Numbered from the stretch's first letter, positions 9,701 to 18,152 are shown. The stretch: 45,038 bases of DNA from a virus (IMGVR_UViG_3300032285_004213:1-45038), one strand, 5' to 3'. Notes: generated from the sequence alone by a model not told the origin. Numbers and translations: made by a program.

Positions 9701-10994
9701 TACCCTTCAGATTGTAGATGATCAGTTAGTTCCTCCACAAGGAAACGAAAACTTAATACCTACAGATAATACTACAAGTTTAATAGCCACAACTAATACT
9801 AGAACAATTCCTTTATTAGGTAAATCTTCTATTGCAAAATCAATAGAAATAAAATCAGAGGTGAGTAGTAAGTTAAGTAATATGTTAGCTATATCTGCTA
9901 ATCCAGATTTTAAAGACAAAGCAACCTTATCTACAAATGGAGATTCTGTTGGATATATAAATGAATCTTACTATGATAGATATATAACTAATCGCCAAGA
10001 AGTTACATCTTCTAAACAAGATAATTTAGATACTATAATTGTTTCGGCGACTAAATTTAATACCGCGATAAAAGAATTTTATAGTACTACAAATCCGTCG
10101 TCTACTAATGTATCTCAAGCTACGAATTACTATATAGATAAGATGACCAAGATAAAAAACGATGATTATGCTACTAGAGCATCTGCTATGATTCCAGTAT
10201 CTATTAATTTTAACACAGATGGAATTGGTGGTTTAAATATGATGCAAGGATTTACTATTCCTGAAGAATTACTACCTTATACATATGCAACTAGAAAAAT
10301 TGCTGGTATGCCTATCGATCATCTTAGCAAAGTTGGATTTGTTATTATTGGTCTTTCACATACTTTAGAAAGCAATACCTGGAATACATCAGTAAAAGCT
10401 AATATGATATTTTTAAAAGAAAAATCTGAATTCTCAGGCTCTGTTTCAAAATTGTCTACTACATTAAGACCATTTACTAATAATGGAACTGGAGATTCAT
10501 ATAGTTATACACCGCAAACAAATTTTATAGCCGTAGAAAATGATGCTAAAAAATCTGCAGAGACATATTTAGGTCATGGACTCAGTGCTGAAGAGTGGAC
10601 TCAGTTAGTTGCTGTAACATTTGCTGAAGCTTCTGAAAATCAAACAGAAAGAGCATATGTAATGGGAGTAGTATTAAATAGAGTAAAAACAAATTTTGGC
10701 GGTTATGGTACTACAGTTACAGCACAAATAACAGCAAAAAATCAATTTGAATCAGTAACAGGTAAAAATACAAATAATTTTAGAAGTGGACCAAATTCAT
10801 TAGCAGCAACTAGTATATATGGAGCTGCTGAAAAAATACTACCATCTGTACCAAAAACATACTTGTTTTTTACTTCTGCAAATAGGTCATTATTTTATGA
10901 TTCTAACGGAAATAAAATACAAGGCAGAGATTCTTCTAATTTCGACAACGCAGTAAAAAATTATAAATTGATCGCAGGATCATATTTTGGATAA
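6744..10994 (+). CDS. Giant baseplate hub protein with C-terminal SleB-like cell-wall hydrolase
   Basis: The product has 1416 residues. The N-terminal region (about 125-185) has GITNVSIETQGKLGSVRAAS and FKLGFSMFLEWGHTFF, which look like a hub ring domain. A coiled, Ala/Lys-rich helix follows at about 285-320. Near residues 1150-1230 there is a gp27/gpD-like section (SKVGFVIIGLSHTLE, WNTSVKANMIFL). The last 150 residues (EEWTQLVAVTFAEASENQTE, YVMGVVLNRV, ITAKNQFESVTG) match the SleB/Hydrolase_2 family of cell-wall hydrolases, with the early Glu in FAEAS as the probable catalytic acid. It would combine the roles that T4 splits between gp27 and gp5: central hub plus a lysozyme that opens peptidoglycan during entry. 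No needle domain was recognised. Confidence 0.65.
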   Translation: MPLSDKISNILGTEIPFWVMQQLDTRSKQNTQDVRDNDNLIYLANKSAWVRLVSSINLSKQSDFEYFKRIIGDDSLRNGEDLAKKFVLFGGTSKYLNTNSYGLRSGIGQDGAYGTLGNTEIQKYGYRPMPGITNVSIETQGKLGSVRAASINFKCWDKDQLDIIDALYFKLGFSMFLEWGHTFFYKADTNKVESSELYSIDPFKSGLNKEEIFYQIAENSRNSEGNYGGMLGIVSNFNFSYNQEGGYDCILKLISLGALGDSIKINNPGALPGLLKEEILNLNNTLLDIAKAEQDLIKAKADAEAKVVADAEAKKNQIKTAQSFIDTYIQYAKEKQRYVGGDILYPSDVPRDINYADFGINTPKYGQVLFIRRLKGFIPTSSDYLKDTTIVLDGSKFLTKVEKLDFATYTRGVNDTESGGKKTITKLNFSDERVWEYSENFTQTLKDFGLFAPIAAGVSAVVSIIDPKSDSSIPETVKADSTSELTVGYKGIAKKSNYNITIKRRNWAYNNEENIVDSYKYSIFSITDKNAYYYIDAPTFTQQLKNVLNNPNNLKVKSIDINYDTVKIVLYFTIPFTRTVKVYTDEEEGPNGTIIKATIKEKPVTYNLYCEITIEDTSLISSFSTSNVQEPIDFLQVEKKLSDQNQEETTTEEDQKKRTEALSAQIDSSLQYQSGLEIILRTIEVHSLSKAINNNGLDIKQSVYPYNLWDTNDKIGGKTFLEQIFSNGIFSSFISDLVKDDGIPDSVGDKLKLYTKYGFASSLMANSVKLEDLQGKKVDYKKLLTSYTVPYNISQEITKGISTNHPVYIPFGLLLMILNNICTIYDTKKDGQLQTPLLYIDFNPELNFCLSNNKQLSTDPWTALIPFQGTSEDYRSLFDPKILQPGDDYILPVSGSNDYTLLFDPKNEDALSGQLPLFKEDSPYRGKIMNILLNLDYLINLVKQFASKDSTNKVYLKPFLEQILSDLNKSLGNFNIFRLSYNDNGNTLQIVDDQLVPPQGNENLIPTDNTTSLIATTNTRTIPLLGKSSIAKSIEIKSEVSSKLSNMLAISANPDFKDKATLSTNGDSVGYINESYYDRYITNRQEVTSSKQDNLDTIIVSATKFNTAIKEFYSTTNPSSTNVSQATNYYIDKMTKIKNDDYATRASAMIPVSINFNTDGIGGLNMMQGFTIPEELLPYTYATRKIAGMPIDHLSKVGFVIIGLSHTLESNTWNTSVKANMIFLKEKSEFSGSVSKLSTTLRPFTNNGTGDSYSYTPQTNFIAVENDAKKSAETYLGHGLSAEEWTQLVAVTFAEASENQTERAYVMGVVLNRVKTNFGGYGTTVTAQITAKNQFESVTGKNTNNFRSGPNSLAATSIYGAAEKILPSVPKTYLFFTSANRSLFYDSNGNKIQGRDSSNFDNAVKNYKLIAGSYFG

Positions 10995-11008
10995 TTTAAA
11001 ATAAAGCT

Positions 11009-11641
11009 ATGTCATTAAGATACTATCCATCATTTAGAATCATAGAAAATTTAAATACTAAAGGAGGTGAATTTACTTTAGATGGTAAGCCGTATTCTGG
11101 AAAATATTATGAGGCTTATGATGGCAGAGCATTTTCAGGCCCAACACCAGAGTCTGGAGATAATAAAGAATTAAAAAGAATTACTAAATACATAAGTGCT
11201 CCTGGTTTAAATAATATGAATATCTCAGAAAACCAGAAAAAAAATATTGCAGCACAATCACCAACAAACTTAAATAGAATCCCAGGCAAACCTAATTCAT
11301 ATTATCCTAATCCCACAGAAGAAGATTATAAAAAAGGCTATTTAATAAGATACTTTACTAAAAAAGAAAATGAAAAAGGTTTTGTTATAGAAATATCAAG
11401 AGATGAATATAACTCCATAGTAGACGGCACTGCAGATTATAATATATCTATATACCAAACAGTACAAATACTTTGGAAAATAACAGGGCCTTTAAAAAAT
11501 AAAAGAACATCTCAATATAATACAACGGCAGGAATTATTGATACAAATGAAAGATTAGTAGACTCTGCGAATAAAACTTTTTTAGGAATAAAAGATTTCA
11601 TAGGAGGAGACTACACAAAATTTGCAAGACCTACTATGTAA
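11009..11641 (+). CDS. Putative virion protein of unknown function
   Basis: The product has 210 residues and follows the hub gene by 14 bases, ending the virion block. The N-terminus (YPSFRIIENLNTKGGEFTLD) leads into GKPYSGKYYEAYDGRAFSGP, a strand-rich segment, and then an Asn/Pro-rich stretch. The middle has GYLIRYFTKKENEKGFVIEI. I do not recognise the family. Location suggests a baseplate or tail accessory protein. There is no signal peptide or membrane segment. Confidence 0.5.
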   Translation: MSLRYYPSFRIIENLNTKGGEFTLDGKPYSGKYYEAYDGRAFSGPTPESGDNKELKRITKYISAPGLNNMNISENQKKNIAAQSPTNLNRIPGKPNSYYPNPTEEDYKKGYLIRYFTKKENEKGFVIEISRDEYNSIVDGTADYNISIYQTVQILWKITGPLKNKRTSQYNTTAGIIDTNERLVDSANKTFLGIKDFIGGDYTKFARPTM

Positions 11642-11670
11642 ATAATTTATATATGATCAAATAAGTTTGT

Positions 11671-11678
11671 TATATTTA
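11671..11678 (+). promoter_or_regulatory. Putative promoter box TATATTTA
   Basis: The box TTTGT-TATATTTA ends 16 bases before the ATG of the polymerase-like gene, in the gap between the virion block and the replication block. A similar TTTGT-TACATTTA precedes the SSB gene (13489-13501). Confidence 0.4.
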
Positions 11679-11694
11679 GTTTAAATAAAAGGTT

Positions 11695-12990
11695 ATGTAT
11701 TTCATCATTGAAGATAAAGAACAATTGGATAAACTAGAGATGTCAGATCAGGCATTTATCCAAGTAGTTACTTCAAATGATTACTACCATCCCAAACTTA
11801 CCAGAGTAAGTCTAATCTATTATAATAATTCAGAGAAAGGCTATATATTTGTTATTAATCATGAAGAAGGCTTTTCATTAGATATTAAATTAGTACAGTC
11901 ATTTTTACAAAAGCATAACAAGATCTACTTACTAGATAGTAAATTACATTCTTACTTTTTAGATCTTCCTAATTCTATAGATGTTCAATTTATCTGTTTA
12001 GATAAAAATAATGAATACAGTTCTTTTGAGTGTAATAGTAATGTGCACAGAGATTTTTATATAAAGTATCCTGCACTACCTACTATAAATGAAATTATTC
12101 CAATTTCAAAACACTATGAAAAGTGTCAATGTTTATATCAATTAGTCAAAGACTATTTTGAATTAGAAATGGATATTGAACTACAAAATAAACTAGTTGA
12201 CGCTTATAAGCATGTTGAAGAAACAGGAATAAAAATAGATCTTAATTGCTTTCATGAGAAGTTCACTTTTCAGCATAAAGAGTATTCATTATTAGGAGAT
12301 AAGATTTATTCTTATTATAACTTATATAATTTAACTGCTAGACCAACTAACTCATTTAATGGAGTTAACTTTTTAGCAATACCAAAAGATCAAGAATTTA
12401 GAAAGTGCTTTATACCGCAAAATGATTTTTTAGTTGAGTTTGATTTTGACGCATATCATTTAAGATTAATTTCTGCATTGATTGGATTTGAATGTCCAAA
12501 AGAGTCTATGCATGAATACTTAGGAAAATTATATTTTAGTGTAGAAACCTTAACTCCAGAGCAATATAAAGAATCCAAGTCTATTACATTTAAACAGCTT
12601 TATGGAGGTATAGAAAAACAATACCAAAATATTGATTTCTTTAAATCTCTTAATGAATTTATAGAACAAGAATGGAAAAAATATAATGCACATAAAGCAT
12701 TAATTTTACCTACAGGAAGGATCCTAAAAAAGTTACCTGATATGAATAAGTTGAAGTTATTCAATTATATTGTTCAAAATCTAGAAACTAAAGAAAATAT
12801 ATTCAAGATATTAGAAATAAACAAACTACTAACTAAAAAGAAAACAAAGCTTATTTTAATCACATATGACTCCTTTTTGTTCGATTTTTCACAAGAGGAT
12901 GGCAAAACCTTACTAAAAAAGATCAAAACTATATTAGAAGGGGATAACATGCTTGTCAAGCACAAATACGGATCTAACTATGCTTTCTAG
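11695..12990 (+). CDS. Reduced, divergent family A DNA polymerase-like protein
   Basis: The product has 431 residues, much shorter than the 767-residue polymerase at 21725. All three family A palm/fingers motifs can be traced. Motif A is FDFDAYHLRL, with the catalytic Asp at D250. Motif B is KSITFKQLYGG, with K295, F299 and Y303 in the K-x3-F-x3-Y-G spacing. Motif C is LITYDSFLFDF, with D392. Departures are notable: the steric-gate Glu of motif A is His (H255), the motif B Arg is Tyr, and the Glu after the motif C Asp is Ser. No 3'-5' exonuclease motifs are visible in the first 180 residues. It could be a specialised polymerase, a primase-like enzyme or a binding protein built from a polymerase fold. 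It precedes the SSB, UvsX and helicase genes. Confidence 0.6.
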   Translation: MYFIIEDKEQLDKLEMSDQAFIQVVTSNDYYHPKLTRVSLIYYNNSEKGYIFVINHEEGFSLDIKLVQSFLQKHNKIYLLDSKLHSYFLDLPNSIDVQFICLDKNNEYSSFECNSNVHRDFYIKYPALPTINEIIPISKHYEKCQCLYQLVKDYFELEMDIELQNKLVDAYKHVEETGIKIDLNCFHEKFTFQHKEYSLLGDKIYSYYNLYNLTARPTNSFNGVNFLAIPKDQEFRKCFIPQNDFLVEFDFDAYHLRLISALIGFECPKESMHEYLGKLYFSVETLTPEQYKESKSITFKQLYGGIEKQYQNIDFFKSLNEFIEQEWKKYNAHKALILPTGRILKKLPDMNKLKLFNYIVQNLETKENIFKILEINKLLTKKKTKLILITYDSFLFDFSQEDGKTLLKKIKTILEGDNMLVKHKYGSNYAF

Positions 12991-13026
12991 TAATATTCAA
13001 TATTTATTAACAGTAAACAAAAGGTT

Positions 13027-13455
13027 ATGGAGCAAATGAATGCAGTAGAAATTACATCAGACCAGCTTATGAATAAATTATTTTGTACCTTTTCGCCAAA
13101 AGATGGTTTAGAAGATACACTAAGAGAAATAAATAAAGAATACACAATTCTATATAAAAAGATATTTGTTTTATCTTCAATAGATTCTAACGAGTACTTA
13201 TGTACTTATAATATTGAAATTGAAGGAGCACAAACAAAAATTCTTCCAAATACTATCTTAGTGCATAGAAAGAAAGAAACTAATACCTTATATACTATTA
13301 ATGCTCTTAACACTTTGATTAAGAAATTAAATGGTGGAGTACTAGATACATCGTTTCCTATCACTTGGGATGATTATAAAAACTCAGTTATCCTTACTCA
13401 AGGAGACGACCTCAAAAAGTTAAATACTGCTATTCATAAGATAGTTGCTATCTAA
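13027..13455 (+). CDS. Hypothetical protein in the replication block
   Basis: The product has 142 residues and the family is not recognised. It is soluble and mixed alpha/beta, with MNKLFCTFSPKDGLEDTLRE near the start, a central strand region (YLCTYNIEIE) and a C-terminal helix (NTLYTINALNTLIKKLNG). It sits directly before the SSB gene. In T4 the region next to gene 32 holds the helicase loader gp59 and a late transcription co-activator, so a replication accessory role is possible, but only by position. Confidence 0.45.
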   Translation: MEQMNAVEITSDQLMNKLFCTFSPKDGLEDTLREINKEYTILYKKIFVLSSIDSNEYLCTYNIEIEGAQTKILPNTILVHRKKETNTLYTINALNTLIKKLNGGVLDTSFPITWDDYKNSVILTQGDDLKKLNTAIHKIVAI

Positions 13456-13490
13456 CTTAAAAGAAAAACTATTTCCGATTAAGTTTTTTT
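13454..13490 (+). terminator. Weak AT-rich terminator before the SSB gene
   Basis: AACTTAA (13454-13460) pairs with TTAAGTT (13479-13485) across a 18-base loop, and a T-run follows. The stem has little GC, so activity is uncertain. Confidence 0.35.
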
Positions 13491-13517
13491 TGTTACATTT
13501 ATAAAAATCAGTTACGT

Positions 13518-14327
13518 ATGGACATTTCCGTTTTAAAATCAAGACTGTCGGCTCTACAAAATCCACGTGGAGGACAGAAGAAAGACCTTTCCCAGACCCT
13601 TTGGAGGCCTACCGTGGGCAAACATTCAGTAAGGATCGTACCTTCAATGTTTGACAAACAGAACCCATTTAAAGAGGTTCTAATGCATTACGGGATCAAT
13701 AACAGATCCATGATTAGTTTATCAAATTTTGGCGAAAAAGATCCAATCGTTGAATTTGCGCAAGGCTTAAGAAAGTCTAGCGAAAAAGACAATTGGCAAA
13801 TGGCTAAAAAGCTTGAACCGAAACTCCGTATCTTTGTTCCTGTCATTGTAAGAGGCGAAGAAGATAAAGGCGTTAGGCTTTGGGAATTTGGTAAGCAAGT
13901 TTACATGGACTTGTTAAGTATCGCCGAAGATGAGGACGTAGGAGATTACACAGATCCTATTACAGGAAGAGACATTACAGTTGAAACAGCTGGTAAAGAA
14001 ACCACTGGATTAATGTATAATACTTCTACTGTTAGGGTACGTACAAAATCTACTCCACTATCTGATGATGCTGCAAAAGTAGATCTATGGTTAAAAACAC
14101 AACCAGATCCTCTAACTCAATTCAAAAGGTATAGCTATGAAGAAATGAAAACAGCTCTTCTAGCACATTTAAATCCTGAAGAAGAGATTAAAGAAGCTGC
14201 TGAACAGGTAGTAACAAAACCAGCAGGCGATCTGCCTTGGGAACAACCAGCCCCTAAACAAGGTTACAGTCTGAATACTTCAAAAGCAAGTGTAGATTCA
14301 GAAATTGATAGCCTATTTGACATCTAA
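13518..14327 (+). CDS. Single-stranded DNA-binding protein, T4 gp32-like
   Basis: The product has 269 residues. The N-terminus (MDISVLKSRLSALQNPR) is a basic helix like the cooperativity domain of gp32. The core (TLWRPTVGKHSVRIVPS, PFKEVLMHYGI, GVRLWEFGKQVYMDL) is the gp32 OB-fold signature, and YTDPITGRDITVE follows. The C-terminus is acidic (DSEIDSLFDI), the tail that recruits replication partners. The protein has no cysteine, so the zinc site of T4 gp32 is absent. It coats single-stranded DNA in replication and recombination, alongside UvsX and the helicase downstream. It has its own upstream box and a strong terminator, fitting high expression. Confidence 0.85.
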   Translation: MDISVLKSRLSALQNPRGGQKKDLSQTLWRPTVGKHSVRIVPSMFDKQNPFKEVLMHYGINNRSMISLSNFGEKDPIVEFAQGLRKSSEKDNWQMAKKLEPKLRIFVPVIVRGEEDKGVRLWEFGKQVYMDLLSIAEDEDVGDYTDPITGRDITVETAGKETTGLMYNTSTVRVRTKSTPLSDDAAKVDLWLKTQPDPLTQFKRYSYEEMKTALLAHLNPEEEIKEAAEQVVTKPAGDLPWEQPAPKQGYSLNTSKASVDSEIDSLFDI

Positions 14328-14335
14328 CAAAAAAA

Positions 14336-14359
14336 GCCCCTTCTTCGGAAGGGGTTTTT
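14336..14359 (+). terminator. Strong terminator with UUCG loop after the SSB gene
   Basis: CCCCTTC (14337-14343) pairs perfectly with GAAGGGG (14348-14354) around a stable TTCG tetraloop, followed by five Ts. Confidence 0.9.
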
Positions 14360-14376
14360 AAACTAAACAGTTTCGT

Positions 14377-15441
14377 ATGGGAAAATCATCATTAAATAGC
14401 ACTATATCTAGTGCAATCAAAGGTACTAATACTTTAGAACAATTTAAGAAAGGTAAAAATTTATCTTCTGGTGTAGTATTCAAGCAACCTTCTTGGATTC
14501 CACTATCACAAGCATTTCAAGACACGCTACAAATTCCTGGTATTCCTATCGGGCATATTACTTTACTTCGTGGACACTCTGATACTGGTAAAACAACTGC
14601 TTTATTAGAGGCCGCAGTTTCTGCACAAAAGATGGGAATACTTCCTGTTTTTATTATTACAGAAATGAAATGGGATTGGAGTCATGCAAGAGCTATGGGA
14701 TTTCAATTTGAAGAAGTAGCAGATCCTGTAACAGGAGAAGTTATAGATTATCAAGGATTCTTTTTATACATTGATAGAGAAAAGCTTAATTGCGTAGAAG
14801 ATGTATCAGCATTTATTGCAGATATTCTTGATGAACAAAAGAAAGGTACACTACCTCATGATATTTGTTTCTTCTGGGATTCAGTAGGATCTATTCCATG
14901 TAGAATGAGTATAGAAAAATCTACAAATAATAATGAGTGGAATGCAGGAGCGATGTCTCAACAATTTGGTAATTTTATCAATCAAAGAATTGTACTATCT
15001 CGTAAAGCAAGCCAACCTTATACTAATACATTAGTAGCAGTAAATAAAATTTGGGTAGCTAAACCTGATAGTCCAATGGGTCAACCAACTATGAATAATA
15101 AAGGTGGTAATACAATGTATTTTGATTCATCACTTATTATTACATTTGGTAATATTGCAAAAGCAGGAACAAATAAAATCAAAGCCACTAAAAATGGTAA
15201 AGAGATTGAGTTTGCTAAAAGAACTAGAATTAGTTGTGATAAAAATCACATAACAGGAGTTACTGCGGTGAATAAAGTTCTTATGACTGTTCATGGCTTT
15301 ATTAAAGACGATAAAAAAGATCTTGAAGAATATAAAAAGAAACATAGCGATGAATGGACAAAGGTCTTAGGATCTGGAACCTTTGACGTAGTAGAAGAGG
15401 AAACAGAATTGTCACCAGATATATTTGATCTACAAGATTAA
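14377..15441 (+). CDS. uvsX: UvsX/RecA-type recombinase
   Basis: The product has 354 residues. Walker A is GHSDTGKT (G66-T73). The region HDICFFWDSVGSIP is the Walker B and following switch segment, and ITEMKWDWSHARAMGF is typical of phage UvsX. MYFDSSLIITFGNI lies where the core beta-sheet ends. The C-terminus is acidic. It forms filaments on single-stranded DNA and drives strand invasion for recombination-dependent replication. It is followed 2 bases later by the 5' exonuclease gene and then the helicase, a compact recombination-replication operon. Confidence 0.88.
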   Translation: MGKSSLNSTISSAIKGTNTLEQFKKGKNLSSGVVFKQPSWIPLSQAFQDTLQIPGIPIGHITLLRGHSDTGKTTALLEAAVSAQKMGILPVFIITEMKWDWSHARAMGFQFEEVADPVTGEVIDYQGFFLYIDREKLNCVEDVSAFIADILDEQKKGTLPHDICFFWDSVGSIPCRMSIEKSTNNNEWNAGAMSQQFGNFINQRIVLSRKASQPYTNTLVAVNKIWVAKPDSPMGQPTMNNKGGNTMYFDSSLIITFGNIAKAGTNKIKATKNGKEIEFAKRTRISCDKNHITGVTAVNKVLMTVHGFIKDDKKDLEEYKKKHSDEWTKVLGSGTFDVVEEETELSPDIFDLQD

Positions 15442-15443
15442 TA

Positions 15444-16457
15444 ATGAATAAAGAATACCAAAAAATATTCGAATCTTTAAAAGAGGAGAAGATGGATGAT
15501 AGTGTAAATAGTAGAGTCTTAATCATAGACTCTCTAAACACTTTTTTAAGAGCTTTTACAGTAATAAGACATATTAATCCACAAGGAAATCATATAGGAG
15601 GTCTAACAGGATTTTTACGATCTTTAGGATACGTTATTAATCTAGTTAGACCGACTAGAGTGATTCTAGTCTTTGATGGTCAAGGTGGGTCTACAAATAA
15701 AAGATATATCTATCCTGAATATAAAGGAAATCGTGGAATTAATAGAGTTACTAATTGGGACGCATTTGAATCTCAACAAGAAGAATCAGAGTCTATTACA
15801 AATCAAATTGTAAGATTAATTTTTTATCTAAAACAACTTCCTGTAGATCTTATATCAATTGATAAAATTGAAGCAGATGATGTTATAGGATATATGGCAG
15901 GAAAATTAGATGGAGAAATTACAATCATGTCTTCTGATAGAGACTTCCTACAATTAGTTAATGAAAAAATATCAGTCTACTCTCCTATTAAGAAAAAATT
16001 CTATGATAAAGATATGGTTTTATCTGAGTATGGAGTAACTACTGATAATTTTTTAACGCAAAAGATTTTATTAGGAGACTCTGGAGATAATGTACCTGGA
16101 GTAAGAGGACTAGGATCTAAAACAATGCTTAAGTTATTTCCTGAGTTAGGTTCTGAAAAAGAAATAAGTTTAGATCAAATATTAGAAAAGTGTAAAGCCG
16201 GAGATAAAAAATTGCATGAGTCAATAGTTAATTATGAATATCAACTACGGATTAATAAGAAGCTCATGGATTTAAGAGAGCCTAATATTCCGGACGAAGC
16301 AAAAGAAGAGATAGATTTTTTGATACTTCACCCTAATAAAGAGCTTAATTCACAAGAATTTATTAATTTGTATAACGAAGATAATCTAGGTAATGCGATC
16401 GCCAATTTACCATCATGGATTTTCAAGCATTTTAATCAAATAGCAAAATATAAATAA
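15444..16457 (+). CDS. 5'-3' exonuclease / RNase H (flap nuclease family)
   Basis: The product has 337 residues. Metal-binding acidic motifs of the FEN family are visible: RVLIIDSLNTFLRAF near residue 25, VILVFDGQGGSTNKR near 75, KIEADDVIGYMAGK near 140, and ITIMSSDRDFLQLV near 160. The helix-hairpin-helix GDSGDNVPGVRGLGSKTM follows near 215. In T4 this enzyme removes RNA primers and flaps during lagging-strand synthesis. An N-terminal extension of about 20 residues precedes the first motif. It lies 3 bases before the helicase gene. Confidence 0.88.
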   Translation: MNKEYQKIFESLKEEKMDDSVNSRVLIIDSLNTFLRAFTVIRHINPQGNHIGGLTGFLRSLGYVINLVRPTRVILVFDGQGGSTNKRYIYPEYKGNRGINRVTNWDAFESQQEESESITNQIVRLIFYLKQLPVDLISIDKIEADDVIGYMAGKLDGEITIMSSDRDFLQLVNEKISVYSPIKKKFYDKDMVLSEYGVTTDNFLTQKILLGDSGDNVPGVRGLGSKTMLKLFPELGSEKEISLDQILEKCKAGDKKLHESIVNYEYQLRINKKLMDLREPNIPDEAKEEIDFLILHPNKELNSQEFINLYNEDNLGNAIANLPSWIFKHFNQIAKYK

Positions 16458-16460
16458 GTT

Positions 16461-17846
16461 ATGAGTTCATTAAATCAGTTGCAACAGTACGGAATGGGTT
16501 TTCAAGTTAAGGTTTTATCTAGCTTGTTAAAACATAAAGAATTTTTACAGAATATAAATGATATTCTAGATACAGAGATGTTTGATAATCCAGCACATAA
16601 ATGGATTGTAGGAGAGATTATTAGATATTATTACAAATATCATACAACACCATCATTAGATTCACTTCAAGTTGAGGTAAGAAAAATAGAAAATGAAGTT
16701 TTAAAGGTTAGTGTAGTTGATCAATTAAAAGAGGCTTTTAAAGCTGCTAATGAAGATAGAGAATACGTAGAGCAAGAATTTTCAAATTTCTGTAGAAATC
16801 AGCAACTTAAAAAAGCTATTCTTAATTCTGTCACTCTTTTAGAAAGAGGTCAATATGATGATATTAAGTATATGATGGATGCTGCATTAAAAGCAGGTCA
16901 AGATAAGTCAATAGGACATGAATATGAAAAAGATATTGAAACTAGATATCGTGAAGAAGAGAGGGCGGCAATACCGACAGCTTGGCCACATATTAATGAA
17001 CTATTAATGGGAGGACTCGGTAAAGGAGATCTAGGACTTATATTTGGTAATCCTGGTGGAGGAAAATCATGGATGCTAGTTAATCTAGGAGCGATGGCTG
17101 TACAAGCAGGATTTAATGTGTGTCATTATACTTTAGAACTATCTGAGTACTACGTAGGCAAACGTTATGATGCTCTTTTTACAGGTATAGATGTTCAACA
17201 AGTTCACAAACATCGCGGCTCTATTGAGGAATCTGTGGTTAAATTGAAAGGCAAATTAATTATTAAAGAATTCCCTATGGGTAAAGCAACTACCCATACT
17301 ATTGAATCACATATCCAAAAATGTGCCGATCTAGGATATCCACCGGATCTAGTTATTATTGACTATGTAGATCTTCTAAAGAGTAAAACAAAGTCTATTG
17401 ATCCAAAAGATGCTATTGACGATGTTTATACAGCGACTAAAGGAATGGCTAGAGAACTTAAGGTTCCAATTTGGACAGTTTCTCAGGTAAATAGAGCGGG
17501 TGCTAAAGATGATGTAATCGAAGGAGATAAGGCGGCAGGATCTTATAATAAGATGATGATTGCGGATTTTGCTATGTCTTTATCAAGAAAAAGACAGGAT
17601 AAAGTAAATGGAACTGGTCGTATGCATATTATGAAGAACAGATACGGTATGGATGGAATGACTTATGCTGCCAAAATAAGTACCAATAATGGTAATATTG
17701 AGATCAATTCTGATAGCTTAAATGATGATGAACTAAATATAGAAGGGCAAAACCAAAATAATAATCAGCCTAAAACATTCGGTTCTTCATTAGACAGGGA
17801 TGAGAAAGCTTATTTGTCAAATAAATTTTTTGAGTTAGGACTATAA
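16461..17846 (+). CDS. Replicative DNA helicase, DnaB/gp41-like
   Basis: The product has 461 residues. The N-terminal helical domain (residues 1-150) resembles the DnaB N-terminal domain. Walker A is GNPGGGKS (G196-S203), inside GGLGKGDLGLIFGNPGGGKS. LVIIDYVDLLKSK is Walker B, and VPIWTVSQVNRAGA is the conserved H3/H4 region with sensor Gln. It forms a hexamer that unwinds the fork ahead of the polymerase. The Asn/Gln-rich linker before the last 20 residues probably exposes a tail for partners. No primase is recognised nearby. Confidence 0.88.
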   Translation: MSSLNQLQQYGMGFQVKVLSSLLKHKEFLQNINDILDTEMFDNPAHKWIVGEIIRYYYKYHTTPSLDSLQVEVRKIENEVLKVSVVDQLKEAFKAANEDREYVEQEFSNFCRNQQLKKAILNSVTLLERGQYDDIKYMMDAALKAGQDKSIGHEYEKDIETRYREEERAAIPTAWPHINELLMGGLGKGDLGLIFGNPGGGKSWMLVNLGAMAVQAGFNVCHYTLELSEYYVGKRYDALFTGIDVQQVHKHRGSIEESVVKLKGKLIIKEFPMGKATTHTIESHIQKCADLGYPPDLVIIDYVDLLKSKTKSIDPKDAIDDVYTATKGMARELKVPIWTVSQVNRAGAKDDVIEGDKAAGSYNKMMIADFAMSLSRKRQDKVNGTGRMHIMKNRYGMDGMTYAAKISTNNGNIEINSDSLNDDELNIEGQNQNNNQPKTFGSSLDRDEKAYLSNKFFELGL

Positions 17847-17861
17847 ATTAGCTAAAAGAGC

Positions 17862-17869
17862 TATATTTA
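17862..17869 (+). promoter_or_regulatory. Putative promoter box TATATTTA
   Basis: TATATTTA lies 19 bases before the ATG of the small gene at 17889, just after the helicase stop. Confidence 0.35.
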
Positions 17870-17888
17870 TTAGAGAAAAACAGATACC

Positions 17889-18110
17889 ATGAATTTTATA
17901 ATTGATCTATTCAAAAAAGCAGTAAAAGGTGACAATTTCAGAGCAGCTGAACCAGCAATTAAATATAATGATAAAATTGCTCAGTTGAATTCACAGTCTC
18001 CTAATCAATATAGTAAATTGACTACGACTAGCATCAGTAAAATTCAAAAGACAACTGCTACTCTAAATCAGTCAACCACAAACGGTTCGACTCTTCCTGG
18101 AACTATTTAA
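17889..18110 (+). CDS. Small hypothetical protein, Ser/Thr/Asn-rich
   Basis: The product has 73 residues. The N-terminal helix (MNFIIDLFKKAVKGDNFRAA) is amphipathic. The rest is rich in Ser, Thr, Asn and Gln (KLTTTSISKIQKTTATLNQS) and likely disordered. No family is recognised. It is preceded by a promoter-like box and followed by a 109-base gap with a palindrome, so it may be a one-gene unit. Confidence 0.4.
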   Translation: MNFIIDLFKKAVKGDNFRAAEPAIKYNDKIAQLNSQSPNQYSKLTTTSISKIQKTTATLNQSTTNGSTLPGTI

Positions 18111-18152
18111 TAGTTCAAATCATTAAATATTAACAAAGGGTTTTGACCTGTG

